A DNA stretch of 64,000 nt. Source: Triglochin maritima. Lineage: Eukaryota > Streptophyta > Magnoliopsida > Alismatales > Juncaginaceae. The stretch covers positions 57,310,925 through 57,374,924 of the forward strand of contig OY821772.1 in NCBI GenBank assembly GCA_963682175.1, written 5' to 3'. Positions 46,926-57,600 of the stretch are shown one piece after another. A model generated the notes under the pieces. The model was not told where the DNA came from. It did no database searches and saw only the letters and a list, made by a program, of their open reading frames with translations. How positions within the stretch are numbered: position 1 is the stretch's first letter; every line of letters begins with the position of its first letter. Made by a program: the position numbers and the translations under genes.

Positions 46926-49080
46926 ATGATTGTGTTTGGTGGGCTTTTATATTGGGGTGCTGTGGTTTGATTGAGAAAGATATTGTATTATAAAAGAATC
47001 AGTTACCTTTTTCTTATTTAATATAGGAGATAGAAATATGGAATCTAGTTGACAACCGAACCACGAGGTCTAAAGAACGATAAGGAATTTAATGACCTTC
47101 ATCATTGGTTTTCCCCAAGGGGTAATTAGTTGAAAAGCATTATCATGGTATATTAAATTATGAGATCTCTTTTCATCAATGCAGTAGCCAACCAACTTCT
47201 ATGATACACCAATAGCATTCTACATTTTTCCTTAACGTACTTTGGTAAGTTCAATATCTTTAAACATCAAGAACTAACATGCAAATTTTATCGTTTTTTT
47301 TTCCTTTTTGTATGTATTGCACTGTTTTACGTATGATGATAACATGTCAAGCAATGTTCCTTATACTTACACCAATTTAAACTATTCATTGTCAACTCAT
47401 TTTCGACAACAGAAAACACCTGTTTATCCCCCTCTACCCAGCCAACTTATCGAATTGCTGAGCATATTCTTACTACTAATTCATAAACAACTGAATAAAT
47501 TGGATGTTTAATTACCTTTCAAACTAGAAACACAGAATTCCAACTTGAATCAATTGTTATTTTTTCGATTGGGCAATGGCTGGATTTCCTACCCCAAAAA
47601 AAGACTAATAAATTATAGTATTTTTTTTGTTATATAAAATGACAAAAATGTCATTCTTATGTTTTGTATTCTTCTCAAAATTTGTAATCCAAATCGAAGA
47701 TGTGATATTGCGTCACTTTTCAGAAGAAACCGTCTTAGCCTTTTAGCGCCAAAGGAAATAATTAATTTTCTTGTTTTTTTTCTTCTTCATATCTATGATC
47801 GCTGCATACAACGCCAAAGGAAATATCAGTAAAAAAGTGATCCTTTTTTATTTATTGACTTAACACCTGAATAAATGAACACACACAACCCTTCTCATTT
47901 GCAAGTAAGTAGGTATTAAGTAGATATAAATATAAGAAGAGGAGGTATTAACAATTAAGTAACACTCGCCTGCATTAATAAAAAAAATAGGAACTTCCGT
48001 TTTTGTTGTCTATAACTTTATCTAAGGAAAACGAGAACACACAATTGGTAAAATAATAAAAATATCGTAGAAAATATAAGAAAGGAGTTCAACGTAAAAA
48101 CATTAGCATCCATGAAACGTCAGGCACAGAAAATAGAATTGGAGCCTCACTAGATTGGTCCAAGATTCATTCCTTTGATTTAAGCCTACGTTGTCTTATT
48201 CACTGGTTTCGTTTTCCACAGGACAAAGATACGTAATCAGATATAATCAAGAAAGTGAAATGGAACTGGAACCAGGATTAGATCTGCATTTAAATGCTCA
48301 AGTCGCTTTTTTAAGTTCGTCTTCAGCCATTGAAGGTCCCATGCCCAGCGAATTCGATGTGACCATTACACATTAGAAACAAAGAATCTTAATTTTAAAA
48401 AGAGAGAAATTTTAATGTTATTTCCAACAATTAATGTTCTACTGTTTGAATTCTTTAGCGAATAGATTTGAGTTTAATTGTAAATAAATAATCACATCAA
48501 GTTGTTCAGGAATCTGAATTAGAAGGTCTGTTTCGTGGTTTTGTTAGTTTCTAAGACATTAAAATGGGGATAAATATAATAAGTCACTCTCATGGTCTGA
48601 ACTCTGAAGCCCTTGAATTGTAGAAAATGTAGTTCGAATTTATTTTTTTAACATCTTCATGTCTGATTTTAAAGTTGTTATAAGTTGAAGTTGAGGAATC
48701 CATCCTAATTTCGTATTGTTTTAAGTTTTTCATCACTTCCGTTGTTCTAGAATGAATTTAAAGAAATCATCTCACATTTTAGTTAAAGAACTCTTTTAAG
48801 CTTGTAACTCTATCAAACAATTCATAAAAAACTATCTTCAAATGTTATTTTCATATAAACTATACGACATTTCTACTCGTACCGAAGGACATGTCGGTAA
48901 TTAAGATAAGGAGTATCACAAAATCTCTTTCACAATCTAAGAAGTTTTCCGACCTCATCTCATCCCCTACTTACGTGGCACATTGGCAGGACCACTACTC
49001 CACTATTTATTTCTAGACCCCACGAACTACCAATTAAAAAAATCAAAACATTATGTTGCAATCCCAAAACTTCACGGACG
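46926..49080. other. Intergenic DNA
   Basis: AT-rich. A possible last exon at 48222-48376 (+), after TTTTCCACAG and ending in TAG, would encode about 51 residues; I do not recognise it and see no partner exons. Confidence 0.35.
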
Positions 49081-49081
49081 T

Positions 49082-49187
49082 TTTTGCAAAACAACCCACA
49101 GTTGAGTTGAAAATTGAAACCCCGACGAACGTATTTGCAAAACAACCCACAGTTGAGTTGAAAGTTGAAACCCCGACGAACGTATTG
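49082..49187. repeat. 51-bp tandem duplication
   Basis: Two adjacent copies of a 51-bp unit containing GCAAAACAACCCACAGTTGA and CCCCGACGAACGTA, with one or two differences. Confidence 0.9.
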
Positions 49188-49189
49188 GT

Positions 49190-49696
49190 TTATTAGGCCA
49201 AAACCAAAAAATGTTTCCAAAAGAGGTTCCAACATGTGACTCTGCCACAGCATTCCAAAAATGCACCATCTGATCTCACCTCACTGTCAAAACTTAAAAC
49301 GCCGTAGCCTGTCCTATGCTTTCTGACCACCACATTTAATAACCAATTATAATTTAATAACCCAATCCAAGGCTAAAACTTAAAAGGGAAAGGGAACGGA
49401 CCTTTTCTGGGGGTTTTCCAATCGGATCCCACCTCCGCATCTTCGTCGAGTCGGTTGGGCGGGACCCCGACTGGCGCCGGAAAGGCGGCATTGGGGGATG
49501 TAAGGAAGCCTAGGGTTTCGTTCCGGGGATTTTTTGGGGGTTTGCTTTTGTTTGGCACCACTTGTTTAAGTTGTGCATTTGTTTTGAGGTTTGATTAAGT
49601 TGTAGATGTTCTATAATATTATGGATTTAAGGTGAGTTTAAAAAGCAAGCCAATTCGTACTTGATCGCACTGGTTTTGGGAAAGGGTCCTTATACA
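49190..49696. other. Intergenic DNA with a GC-rich patch
   Basis: The 49380-49560 patch is GC-rich and on the minus strand contains AAACCCTAGG, a motif common in plant 5' leaders, inside a 62-codon open frame that I do not recognise. It may be a gene relic. Confidence 0.3.
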
Positions 49697-49943
49697 CGGA
49701 CGCGGGCGTCACGGACGCGCCTTACGTGGACGTGTTGAGTCAGCGTCCAGTCAGCAAAAATTCTCTTCACGTGCTTTGGTCTTCTTAAAACGCCGGTTCT
49801 TTAGGTTGAACGATTCTTTTCCCAATACACAGATAATGCAGACCCTAAGACAGCGTGCAGACCCTAGGACAGCGTGCAGACCCTTTATTCATGCAGAGTC
49901 CAGACTTATCATAATAAAATATTGTTTTTAACTTTTAGGTTGG

Positions 49944-51262
49944 ATCAACTTAATCCAAACAGACACACAACATATTCCGAACAGACAGTCTTCTTATTCC
50001 GAACAGACGCACAACTTAATCCGAACAGACAGACTTCTTATTCCGAACAGACACACAACTTAATCCGAACAGACACACAACATATTCCGAACAGACACAC
50101 AACTTAATCCGAACAGACACATAACTTAATCCGAACAGACACACAACATATTCCGAACAGACAGACTACTTATTCCGAACAGACATACTTCTTATTCCGA
50201 ACAGAAAGACTTCTTATTCCGAACAGACAGACTTCTTATTCCGAACAGACACACAACATATTCCGAACAGACAAACAACATATTCCGAACAGACAGACTT
50301 CTTATTCCGAACAGACGCACAACTTAATCCGAACAGAATCACAACATATTCCGAACAGACAGACTTCTTATTCCGAACAGACGCACAACTTAATCCAAAC
50401 AGACAGACTTCTTATTCCGAACAGAAAGACTTCTTATTCCGAACAGACAGACTTCTTATTCCGAACAGACACACAACATATTCCGAACAGACAGACTTCT
50501 TATTCCGAACTGACATACAACTGTTATACATGAAGAAAATGAAGAAAATGTTCCGAACAACATATTCCGAACAGACAGACTTCTTATTCCGAACAGACGC
50601 ACAACTTAATCCGAACAGAATCACAACATATTCCGAACAGACAGACTTCTTATTCCGAACAGACGCACAACTTAATCCAAACAGACAGACTTCTTATTCC
50701 TAACAGAAAGACTTCTTATTCCGAACAGACAGACTTCTTATTCCGAACAGACACACAACATATTCCGAACAGACAGACTTCTTATTCCGAACTGACATAC
50801 AACTGTTATACATGAAGAAAATGAAGAAAATGTTCCTACATTTTTAAGGATGACTTTGGTCTTGTTTGTTGTATATGTGGAATTACACGCAAAAGCATAG
50901 AAAGTGTGTCCAGAAACGGAACAGAAAGTTTGTATTATTTATGTAGAAAGATTGTCTTGTTTATGTAGAAAACTTGTCTTGTTTATGTAAAAAGTTTGTC
51001 CAGTTTATGTAAAATGTTTGTCCAGATTATGTTGAAAATTTGTGCAGAAATGGAACAGAAAGTATTCCGAACATACACACCACTTAATCCGAACAGACAG
51101 ACTTCTTATTCCGAACAGACACACAACATATTCCGAACAGACAGACTTCTTATTCCGAACAGACACACAACATATTCCGAACAGACTGACTTCTTATTCC
51201 GAACAGACACACAACATATTCCGAACAGACTGACTTCTTATTCCGAACAGACATACAACTGT
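49944..51262. repeat. TTCCGAACAGAC minisatellite
   Basis: Roughly fifty copies of a 20-22-bp unit, ATTCCGAACAGACAGACTTC or variants with AATCCGAACAGACACACAAC. There are two blocks (49944-50815 and 51064-51262) separated by about 250 bp of unique DNA. Within the first block a segment of over 200 bp ending in TGAAGAAAATGAAGAAAATG is repeated (about 50330-50550 and 50570-50830). Open frames across it are repeat artefacts. Confidence 0.95.
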
Positions 51263-51371
51263 TGTACATGAAGAAAATGAAGAAGAATGTGATCATTCCT
51301 ACATTCTTAAGGATGACTTTGGTCTTGTTTGTTGTATATGTGGAATTATACGCAAAAGCATAGAACTTTCT

Positions 51372-51881
51372 GATTGAACTTTTAACAGTAGAACATCACG
51401 CCAAAATCCTCGGAAGCTTTGACACCATTGCATCTCGTTCCAGCACATTAACACCTGACCCAGAGGTAGCAAACAAACGGGTGTGATGCCTTTTCTTAAC
51501 ACAAAAACCACAAGAATCGGCATAAGCAACGTAAAATGTTTGGGCTTCTTCGAAAGAGGGGAAAAACATCCCCTCCTTAGGAACGTTTGTCGGCTGCTCC
51601 ACTTGGAAAGACACATGAAAGATTGAACTTTTAACAGTAGAACATCACGCCAAAATCCTCGGAAGCTTTGACACCATTGCATCTCGTTCCAGCACATTAA
51701 CACCTGACCCAGAGGTAGCAAACAAACGGGTGTGATGCCTTTTCTTAACACAAAAACCACAAGAATCAGCATAAACAACGTAAAATGTTTGGGCTTCTTC
51801 GAAAGAACAGAAAAACATCCCCTCCTTAGGAACGTTTGTCGGTTGCTCCACTTGGAAAGACACATGAACGATTTCCATCAA
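51372..51881 (-). pseudogene. Tandemly duplicated FAR1-like N-terminal domain fragment
   Basis: Two copies of a roughly 249-bp segment (51372-51620 and 51621-51867), each encoding on the minus strand EGMFF(P/C)SFEEAQTFYV(A/V)YADSCGFCVKK, the start of a FAR1 DNA-binding domain. The first reading copy starts with ATG at 51881 (MMEIVHVSFQVEQPTNVPKE). Each copy ends in a stop after VSKLPRILA, and the catalytic MULE domain is missing. FAR1-type domains descend from MULE transposases, which fits the surrounding inverted repeats. Confidence 0.75.
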
Positions 51882-52152
51882 AGCACAGAGGTAAGACCAC
51901 AGAAGAGAAGGGAAGAAAAAGGAAGACGCATGTTGAGATTTATAACAAGTCTCCTGTGCTTTGTAGGAGAGCCAAAATGTTCATGGAAAATGAGTGATTT
52001 GAGACGCATTAATGAGGGATGGAGGGATGTAGACATTTGTACGAAACGAGGAATAAAATAAAAAATAAACTTTTTCTGTGGAGACTGCCAACTCAAACGC
52101 GTCTGCTGACTGGGCTGACCACGTAAGCGCGCGTCCCGAACGCTAGCGTCCA

Positions 52153-52848
52153 CTAATCGTTTTCCAATATGAAACGGGGCACGGAGTTCGAGCTCTCTTG
52201 GCACCACTAGTCAAGTCGTAAGCAGCTGGTGCTTATTAAATCGGATTCATGACTTACTGATCCGTCGTAAAAGTACTGACATATGACTATAGTCACAAGG
52301 CATCGTTAAAATATGATTATCATTTTTATCTCGGGTGGTGATGCTTTTTTCGGGCAATGGCGTTGAAAAGCTTGAACAGCCCCCATCTGCATTCTTGCTA
52401 GAGTGCTGTTTTCAAGTTCGAATTCCGTAATGACAGATTTTAGAAAGTGATTTCTGCCGAACGTTTTTCATCAAAAATGTGTGTGTTGTGTGGGGTAAGT
52501 AGAAATCGTATTATTGGGCTGGGAATGGAAATATGGAATGGGACATGTGCTGGTTGTGTTGATGATGGGCGGCGGGGGTTTGACTAACCGTGGTAATGGT
52601 TGCTTCGGTCTGAACGATGGTTTTGATTCACATGGATAGCTTCGGATCTATTCGGACCACTCTTCTGCCCCCACTCCCTCGTCCCATTCATACCGTCAAA
52701 TGCAATGCAACTATGACTTCTTTTTATGATAATAACTACCAATACCATGACTTCTCATTAATAATTAAGGAAATACCACGTAAGAAATCTGTAATACATC
52801 CAAATTAATATATCCCAAAACTCATTATTCTACCGAAACAAAAGTAAC
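52153..52848. other. Intergenic DNA
   Basis: No gene or repeat of note seen between the MULE and the hAT MITE. Confidence 0.4.
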
Positions 52849-52856
52849 CCCATAGA

Positions 52857-53466
52857 TAGGGCTGTCAATTTTACACGAAACATGATAACACGACACGAAA
52901 ACGACACGAAGTTAGTGGATATGGATTGAGAATTTGAACACGATTAATAAATGGGTTGGATATGGATTTCTGCTGCAAAAACGATTAACACGATTAAGAC
53001 ACGATAAAACACGATAAGTAATTGGGTAATTAGGCACACGATTACGAATACGACACGATTAATACACGACTAATACCGACAAGTCTATAAGTAATATATA
53101 AGTTATAAATTATAATAAACAAATTCTAATAACTGAATGTCATATTTATAATTTTACCAATTATATATATAATTGCTTTGAAACTTTGAAGTTTGAACTC
53201 TGAACTCTGAACGAGTGGATAATTGTGTGTTAAACGTGTGTTAAATGGTGTAAACGGTAGCAGTGTTAAACGTGTACACGAAGTAACCCGTTTAATAATC
53301 GGGTATAAACGGGTTGGATATGGCAACACGATTATAAATGGGTTGGATACGGCAGAAATTTAGCAACACGATTATTAAATGGGTCGGATACGGCGCAACA
53401 CCTAGAGCATATATAGGAGTTGACACGACACGATTAGCACACGACACGACACGATTGACAGCCCTA
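52857..53466. mobile_element. hAT-type MITE, 610 bp
   Basis: Inverted ends TAGGGCTGTCAATTTTACAC and, inverted from the right, TAGGGCTGTCAATCGTGTCG. The 8-bp duplication CCCATAGA is on both sides (52849-52856 and 53467-53474). The interior consists of many ACACGATTA and GACACGA motifs and has no coding capacity. Confidence 0.92.
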
Positions 53467-53474
53467 CCCATAGA

Positions 53475-54660
53475 ACCTGATGGAGGATAATTCCACCAAA
53501 TAAGTTGTTAAAACCTAGAAAGCATAAACATTACATTTATACTAGAAAGTTAGATATAGGAATGACTTCCTTTAGGTTATTTTTACTCATGACATTTTCA
53601 TATATGTCAACTTGGTAATATCAGTATTCTTTCTCTTCGTTATGTCAGCATGATATTTTTCATATCTCTCTTTCTACTATTCACTCATCAACCACAACTT
53701 ACTCATAAAATGTCAACTTAGTCACATCTACACTCTCTAACTTTTATCTCATTTATTTTCCTCTCATTTTTTATTTTCCAAAATTCTTATTAATTATATC
53801 ACATGTTTTACGAAAATTAATTATATTAACATCAACATAACCCCAATGCCTCAGAAGAGGCTCCCGCCTAAGCGAGATAAGGGGATGTCGGATGTACACA
53901 ACTCTACTACTGTAAAACAATGAGGTTGTTTTCAATCTACCCAAATGATGCAAATGCAATTGACCATCTGCGATTTCACAATAAAAGAAATATAGATCGT
54001 TTAAATAGCCATTTGATATAGTTCATGATGCTCTAAATGTTAAAAAACAACTTAATCTTTGACTTAGCGGTAATGGACAAGAAAATTAATTATATCACAT
54101 ATTTAAAAAAAAATAATTACGAAAATGTAATTAAATTTATCAGCATTATTAAAGTAATTACAACAATCTTTTTTGTTTTGTTTTTTTAAAATCATTTTAA
54201 ATATTTTTTTTCAAAATAAGTTTTTTATTTGTTTTAAATTTTTTGAATTTTAATTTATTTTTTTGAATTTTATCTAAGATCGATCCCCAAATGATGTGAC
54301 GAGAAGAAAATGTTACAAATTTAGGTATTTTTATCCAATATATAAAAAAATCAATATCCAACATAATAAATTATTTATAATTAAATATAAAATAAAAACT
54401 AACTAAAACAAAACACATAAAAAACGAAATTAAAAATAAAAACTCGACCCGGTCATGAAAATGCACGACAGACCACCCACGACGTGAAGGTCTACCGCCC
54501 ATTTTTGCACCCCACCGAGAGGTGCAACCAAATGCTGATGTCAGCATTTGGACCCTTAGATTCAACAGCTACTCAAAAGCACATTTCACTTAATCAAATT
54601 ATTAGGCTTCATCATCCATCAAATATATGTGTAGAATAACTAAATAAGTCCACTTAGATA
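53475..54660. other. AT-rich intergenic DNA with two adjacent hairpins
   Basis: No gene seen. TTGCACC with GGTGCAA (about 54505-54527) and the perfect 11-bp-arm palindrome CCAAATGCTGA-TG-TCAGCATTTGG (54528-54551) lie side by side and may be the end of a small transposon. Confidence 0.45.
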
Positions 54661-54845
54661 TAACAAAATTTAGAGCTGTAATTTTTTCATTTTCCGTTGG
54701 AAAGATCAACGGAACAAATAATGCAGTAGCATTGTGTTTAGAATCACCATACATACTATTCTACTAGTTTTATTACCCCTACTCCCTCATTTGTTCCACT
54801 GATCTTTCCAATAGCAATTAAAAATTAAACATTTACAATTGAAAC
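54660..54845. repeat. Small foldback element
   Basis: GTTGGAAAGATCAACGGAAC (from about 54699) and the inverted copy of GTTCCACTGATCTTTCCAAT (to about 54813) form imperfect arms around an AT-rich loop. Possibly a MITE; no target duplication was identified. Confidence 0.5.
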
Positions 54846-55247
54846 TAAACGAAACATGATATTTCTATTTCTACTAATAGACAAGCATGCCATGAATAAG
54901 ATTTAGAAGAAAAAATTACCACTCGGCGGACCCTCCACCTAATTAATAAAAACTAGAAAGAAAAATAACATGTTCAACTCTTGAGAACGATAATCTACCT
55001 ATTCTTTGCAGAAGACACAACTACATTGGCAAACCCTCACTTCTTGTTTCAATTAAACAATTAAAAATAACTTTAGAGAATTTCACCATCCTAATCCTTC
55101 GTTCAGACCGAAAGTTTTTTTAAAATATATAAAAAGCAGTATAATTGCAAAGAGATTCCTATACTATCTAAAATAGGATAAAGAGTGAGAATGTATTATA
55201 ACCCATAAAATATTGACACATGAACAGAAACAACAGTAGCATAGTAC
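54846..55247. other. Upstream region of the RING-vWA gene
   Basis: AT-rich DNA leading into the promoter of the EDA40-like gene. No other feature recognised. Confidence 0.4.
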
Positions 55248-55256
55248 TATATATAA
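55248..55256 (+). promoter_or_regulatory. TATA box of the EDA40-like gene
   Basis: TATATATAA lies 147-155 bp upstream of the ATG at 55403. The leader that follows is pyrimidine-rich with TTC repeats (55318-55375), common in plant 5' UTRs. Confidence 0.55.
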
Positions 55257-55402
55257 CAGACTTCACCTTTTTCTACTTCCATTCCATGTTTGAACACTCC
55301 ATATTCCGGCACTTCTCATTCTTCTTCTCCTCTTCTTCTTCTTCTTCTCATTCTTCTTCTTCTTCTTCTCCTCTTCTCAGACTTCACCAAACCTTGAAGC
55401 AA

Positions 55403-57600
55403 ATGGGAAGGGGGTGGAGGAAGGCGTTCTGCACGTCGATCCGGCGGGACACGTCGGAGTCGAGTCCAAGTGGACGCACCCACTCCAAACTGAAACTGTT
55501 CTCCACCTCCAGCTCCGCCCCCGTCACGCCCCGTCTCCCCTCCTCCGACCTCGTCTCCCCTCGCCTCCGCTGCAAAACCTCCCGAACCGACGACGACGAC
55601 GAAAACTCCACCACCACCCACGATCCGCAATGCAGCAGGACCGGAATCAGCAGCAGTCCGACGATAATACCTTCCCCACGCCCGCTCTCCAATCCTTGCT
55701 CCCCCTCCAGATTCTCTCTCCTCAAAAACTCCTTAAAGTTCTCCAAAGTGAGTTGAATCCCCCAAAAAGTTTTCTTCTTCTTCTTCTTATGATATATATA
55801 TATATATATGTATAAATAAATATTTATTTATTTTTTGATTTTGTTCAGAATCGGTGTGGGATATGCTTGCAGAGTGTGAAGGCAGTGCAGGGGACGGCGA
55901 TATTCATAGCGGAATGCTCCCATTCGTTTCACTTCCCCTGCATAGCGGCGCACGTTAGGAAGCAGGCTAAGTTGGTCTGCCCCGTGTGCGCCACCACCTG
56001 GCGCCAGCTGCCACTCCTCTCCGTCGACTCCCACTCCACGACGGCGCAGGATAGTGGTGGTGGTAGGGAGAAGGTTTCGATTTCCACGACGCCCAAGGTC
56101 AATAATGGATACAGCGACGACGAGCCGCTCAATTCGCCTGGTGGTGGTGGATCGCGGTTTAATCCGATACCGGAGGACGAGGAGGAGAAGTATTCTGATG
56201 ATGGAGAATTTCAGGGGTTTTTCGGTGGGACTCATCTTACTTCTCCTCCATCTTCGCCCTACGCCGGAGAATCGAAACACCAGAAAATCAACATTTCTAC
56301 TGCTAATGCTGGAGTTGGTGGAATTTGTATTCTTTCCGACGTGGCCTTGCTTTCCTCCGGCCGAAACCACGACAAGCACGTTGTTGCGGTCAAGGTGAAG
56401 GCCTCCCCCGTATCGGACTCCTCGGCACGCGCTCCGATCGATCTAGTCATGGTTCTCGACGTCGGGGAAGCGGTTTCGGGATCCAAATTCCAGACCTTAA
56501 AGCGCTCCATGCGGCAGCTGATAGCGTCGCTCGCCGCCGGCGACCGGCTGTCGTTGGTAGCCTTCGCGTCCAACGCCAAACGCCTCCTTCCCCTCCGACG
56601 AATGACGCCTCAAGGCCAACGCTCCGCCCGCCGGATCGTCGACCGGTTGATCTCCGGTCACGGCACCGGCGCTCTCGGCGACGCCCTCCGGAAGGCCACG
56701 AGGATCCTCGAGGACCGTCGGGAACGCAACCCGGTTGCCAGCATCATGCTTCTATCCGACGGCCAGGCGGCAGGGAAAGGCGAAACAAATCCCTCCCCGT
56801 CGCTCTCATGCCGGTCGTCGTCCACCACCGCCTCCGCCGGAACCCGGTTCGCGCACATCGAGATCCCAGTGTGCGAGAACAACAATCAAAACAAAACCCT
56901 ATCCTACTCCGAAACCCCGGAGGACGCCTTCGCGAGGTGCGTCGGGGGATTACTGAGCGTGGTCGCTCACGACGTCGTCATCGATCTGAAACTCCCGTCC
57001 GGAGCAATCACAGCCGTTTACTCCATCAACGGCCAACCGACGGCCACGATGAACCCGTCTGGGACCGTCTCCCTCGGGGACCTCTACGCCGAGGAGGAAC
57101 GCGACCTCCTCGTTGAGATCCGCGTACCGGCGGGGGACAAAACCGTTGGTATTATCTCCAAATGCAATTTTCAAACTCCGGCAACGAAATCGTTGACCGA
57201 AACGGAAGCTCAGGTGACGACGCTGGGGTTAACGGGAGGGAGAGGGGAAAGGTTGAGGAATTTGTTCGTGACGACCCGGGCGGTGACGGAGGCGAGACGG
57301 CTGACGGGACTGAACGACGCGGCCACTGCGGCGCACCTGCTGACGTCGGCGCGGTCGTTGGTGATGCAGACGGGAGGAGGGGAGGAGAACGTGAGGGTGA
57401 TCGAGGCGGAGTTGGCGGAGGTGCAGAGGAGGAGAGGGAGGAGACGACGGGAGGAGGGGACGGTGACGTCGCCGGAGAACGAAGCGTTGACGCCGACGTC
57501 GGCCTGGAGGGCGGCGGAGAAGCTGGCGAAGTTGGCCATCATGAGGAAGTCGTTGAACCGGGTTAGTGACCTGCATGGGTTCGAGGACGCCCGGTTCTGA
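55403..57600 (+). CDS. WAV3/EDA40-like RING-H2 and vWA domain E3 ubiquitin ligase
   Basis: Two exons, 55403-55747 and 55849-57600, with a GTGAGT donor and TTGTTCAG acceptor; 698 residues. The start MGRGWRKAFCTSI is the conserved N-terminus of this plant family, so the in-frame upstream ATG at 55220 was not used. Residues 20-115 are Ser/Thr/Pro-rich. The RING-H2 has Cys118, Cys121, Cys138, His140, His143, Cys146, Cys159 and Cys162, so it should bind an E2. A vWA domain starts near 310 (APIDLVMVLD), but its metal site is degenerate: D319-V-G-E-A instead of DxSxS. A conserved C-terminus follows (LTPTSAWRAAEKLAKLAIM, then RVSDLHGFEDARF). WAV3 relatives act in root gravitropism and EDA40 in embryo sac development; which role applies is not decidable here. 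The gene is GC-rich compared with its surroundings. Confidence 0.92.

Larger units (their letters stand above)
49697..52152 (-). mobile_element. MULE-like element with minisatellite and FAR1-like fragments
   Basis: The left end has CGGACGCGGGCGTCACGGAC and GCGCCTTACGTGGAC; the right end, inverted, has TGGACGCTAGCGTTCGGGAC and GCGCGCTTACGTGG. These are diverged long inverted repeats. Inside, next to the right end and on the minus strand, is a FAR1-like coding start; the middle is a large minisatellite. A clear target duplication was not found, so exact borders are uncertain. Confidence 0.65.

Noticed and set aside
49874..51271. Open frames reading [18 protein letters not shown] and similar
   Set aside because: They are translations of the 21-bp minisatellite; all frames stay open because the unit lacks stops.
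55220..55402. Upstream in-frame ATG extending the EDA40-like protein by 61 residues
   Set aside because: The extension is Phe/Ser-rich sequence from a TTC-repeat leader starting before the likely transcription start; family proteins begin at the MGRGWRKAF start.
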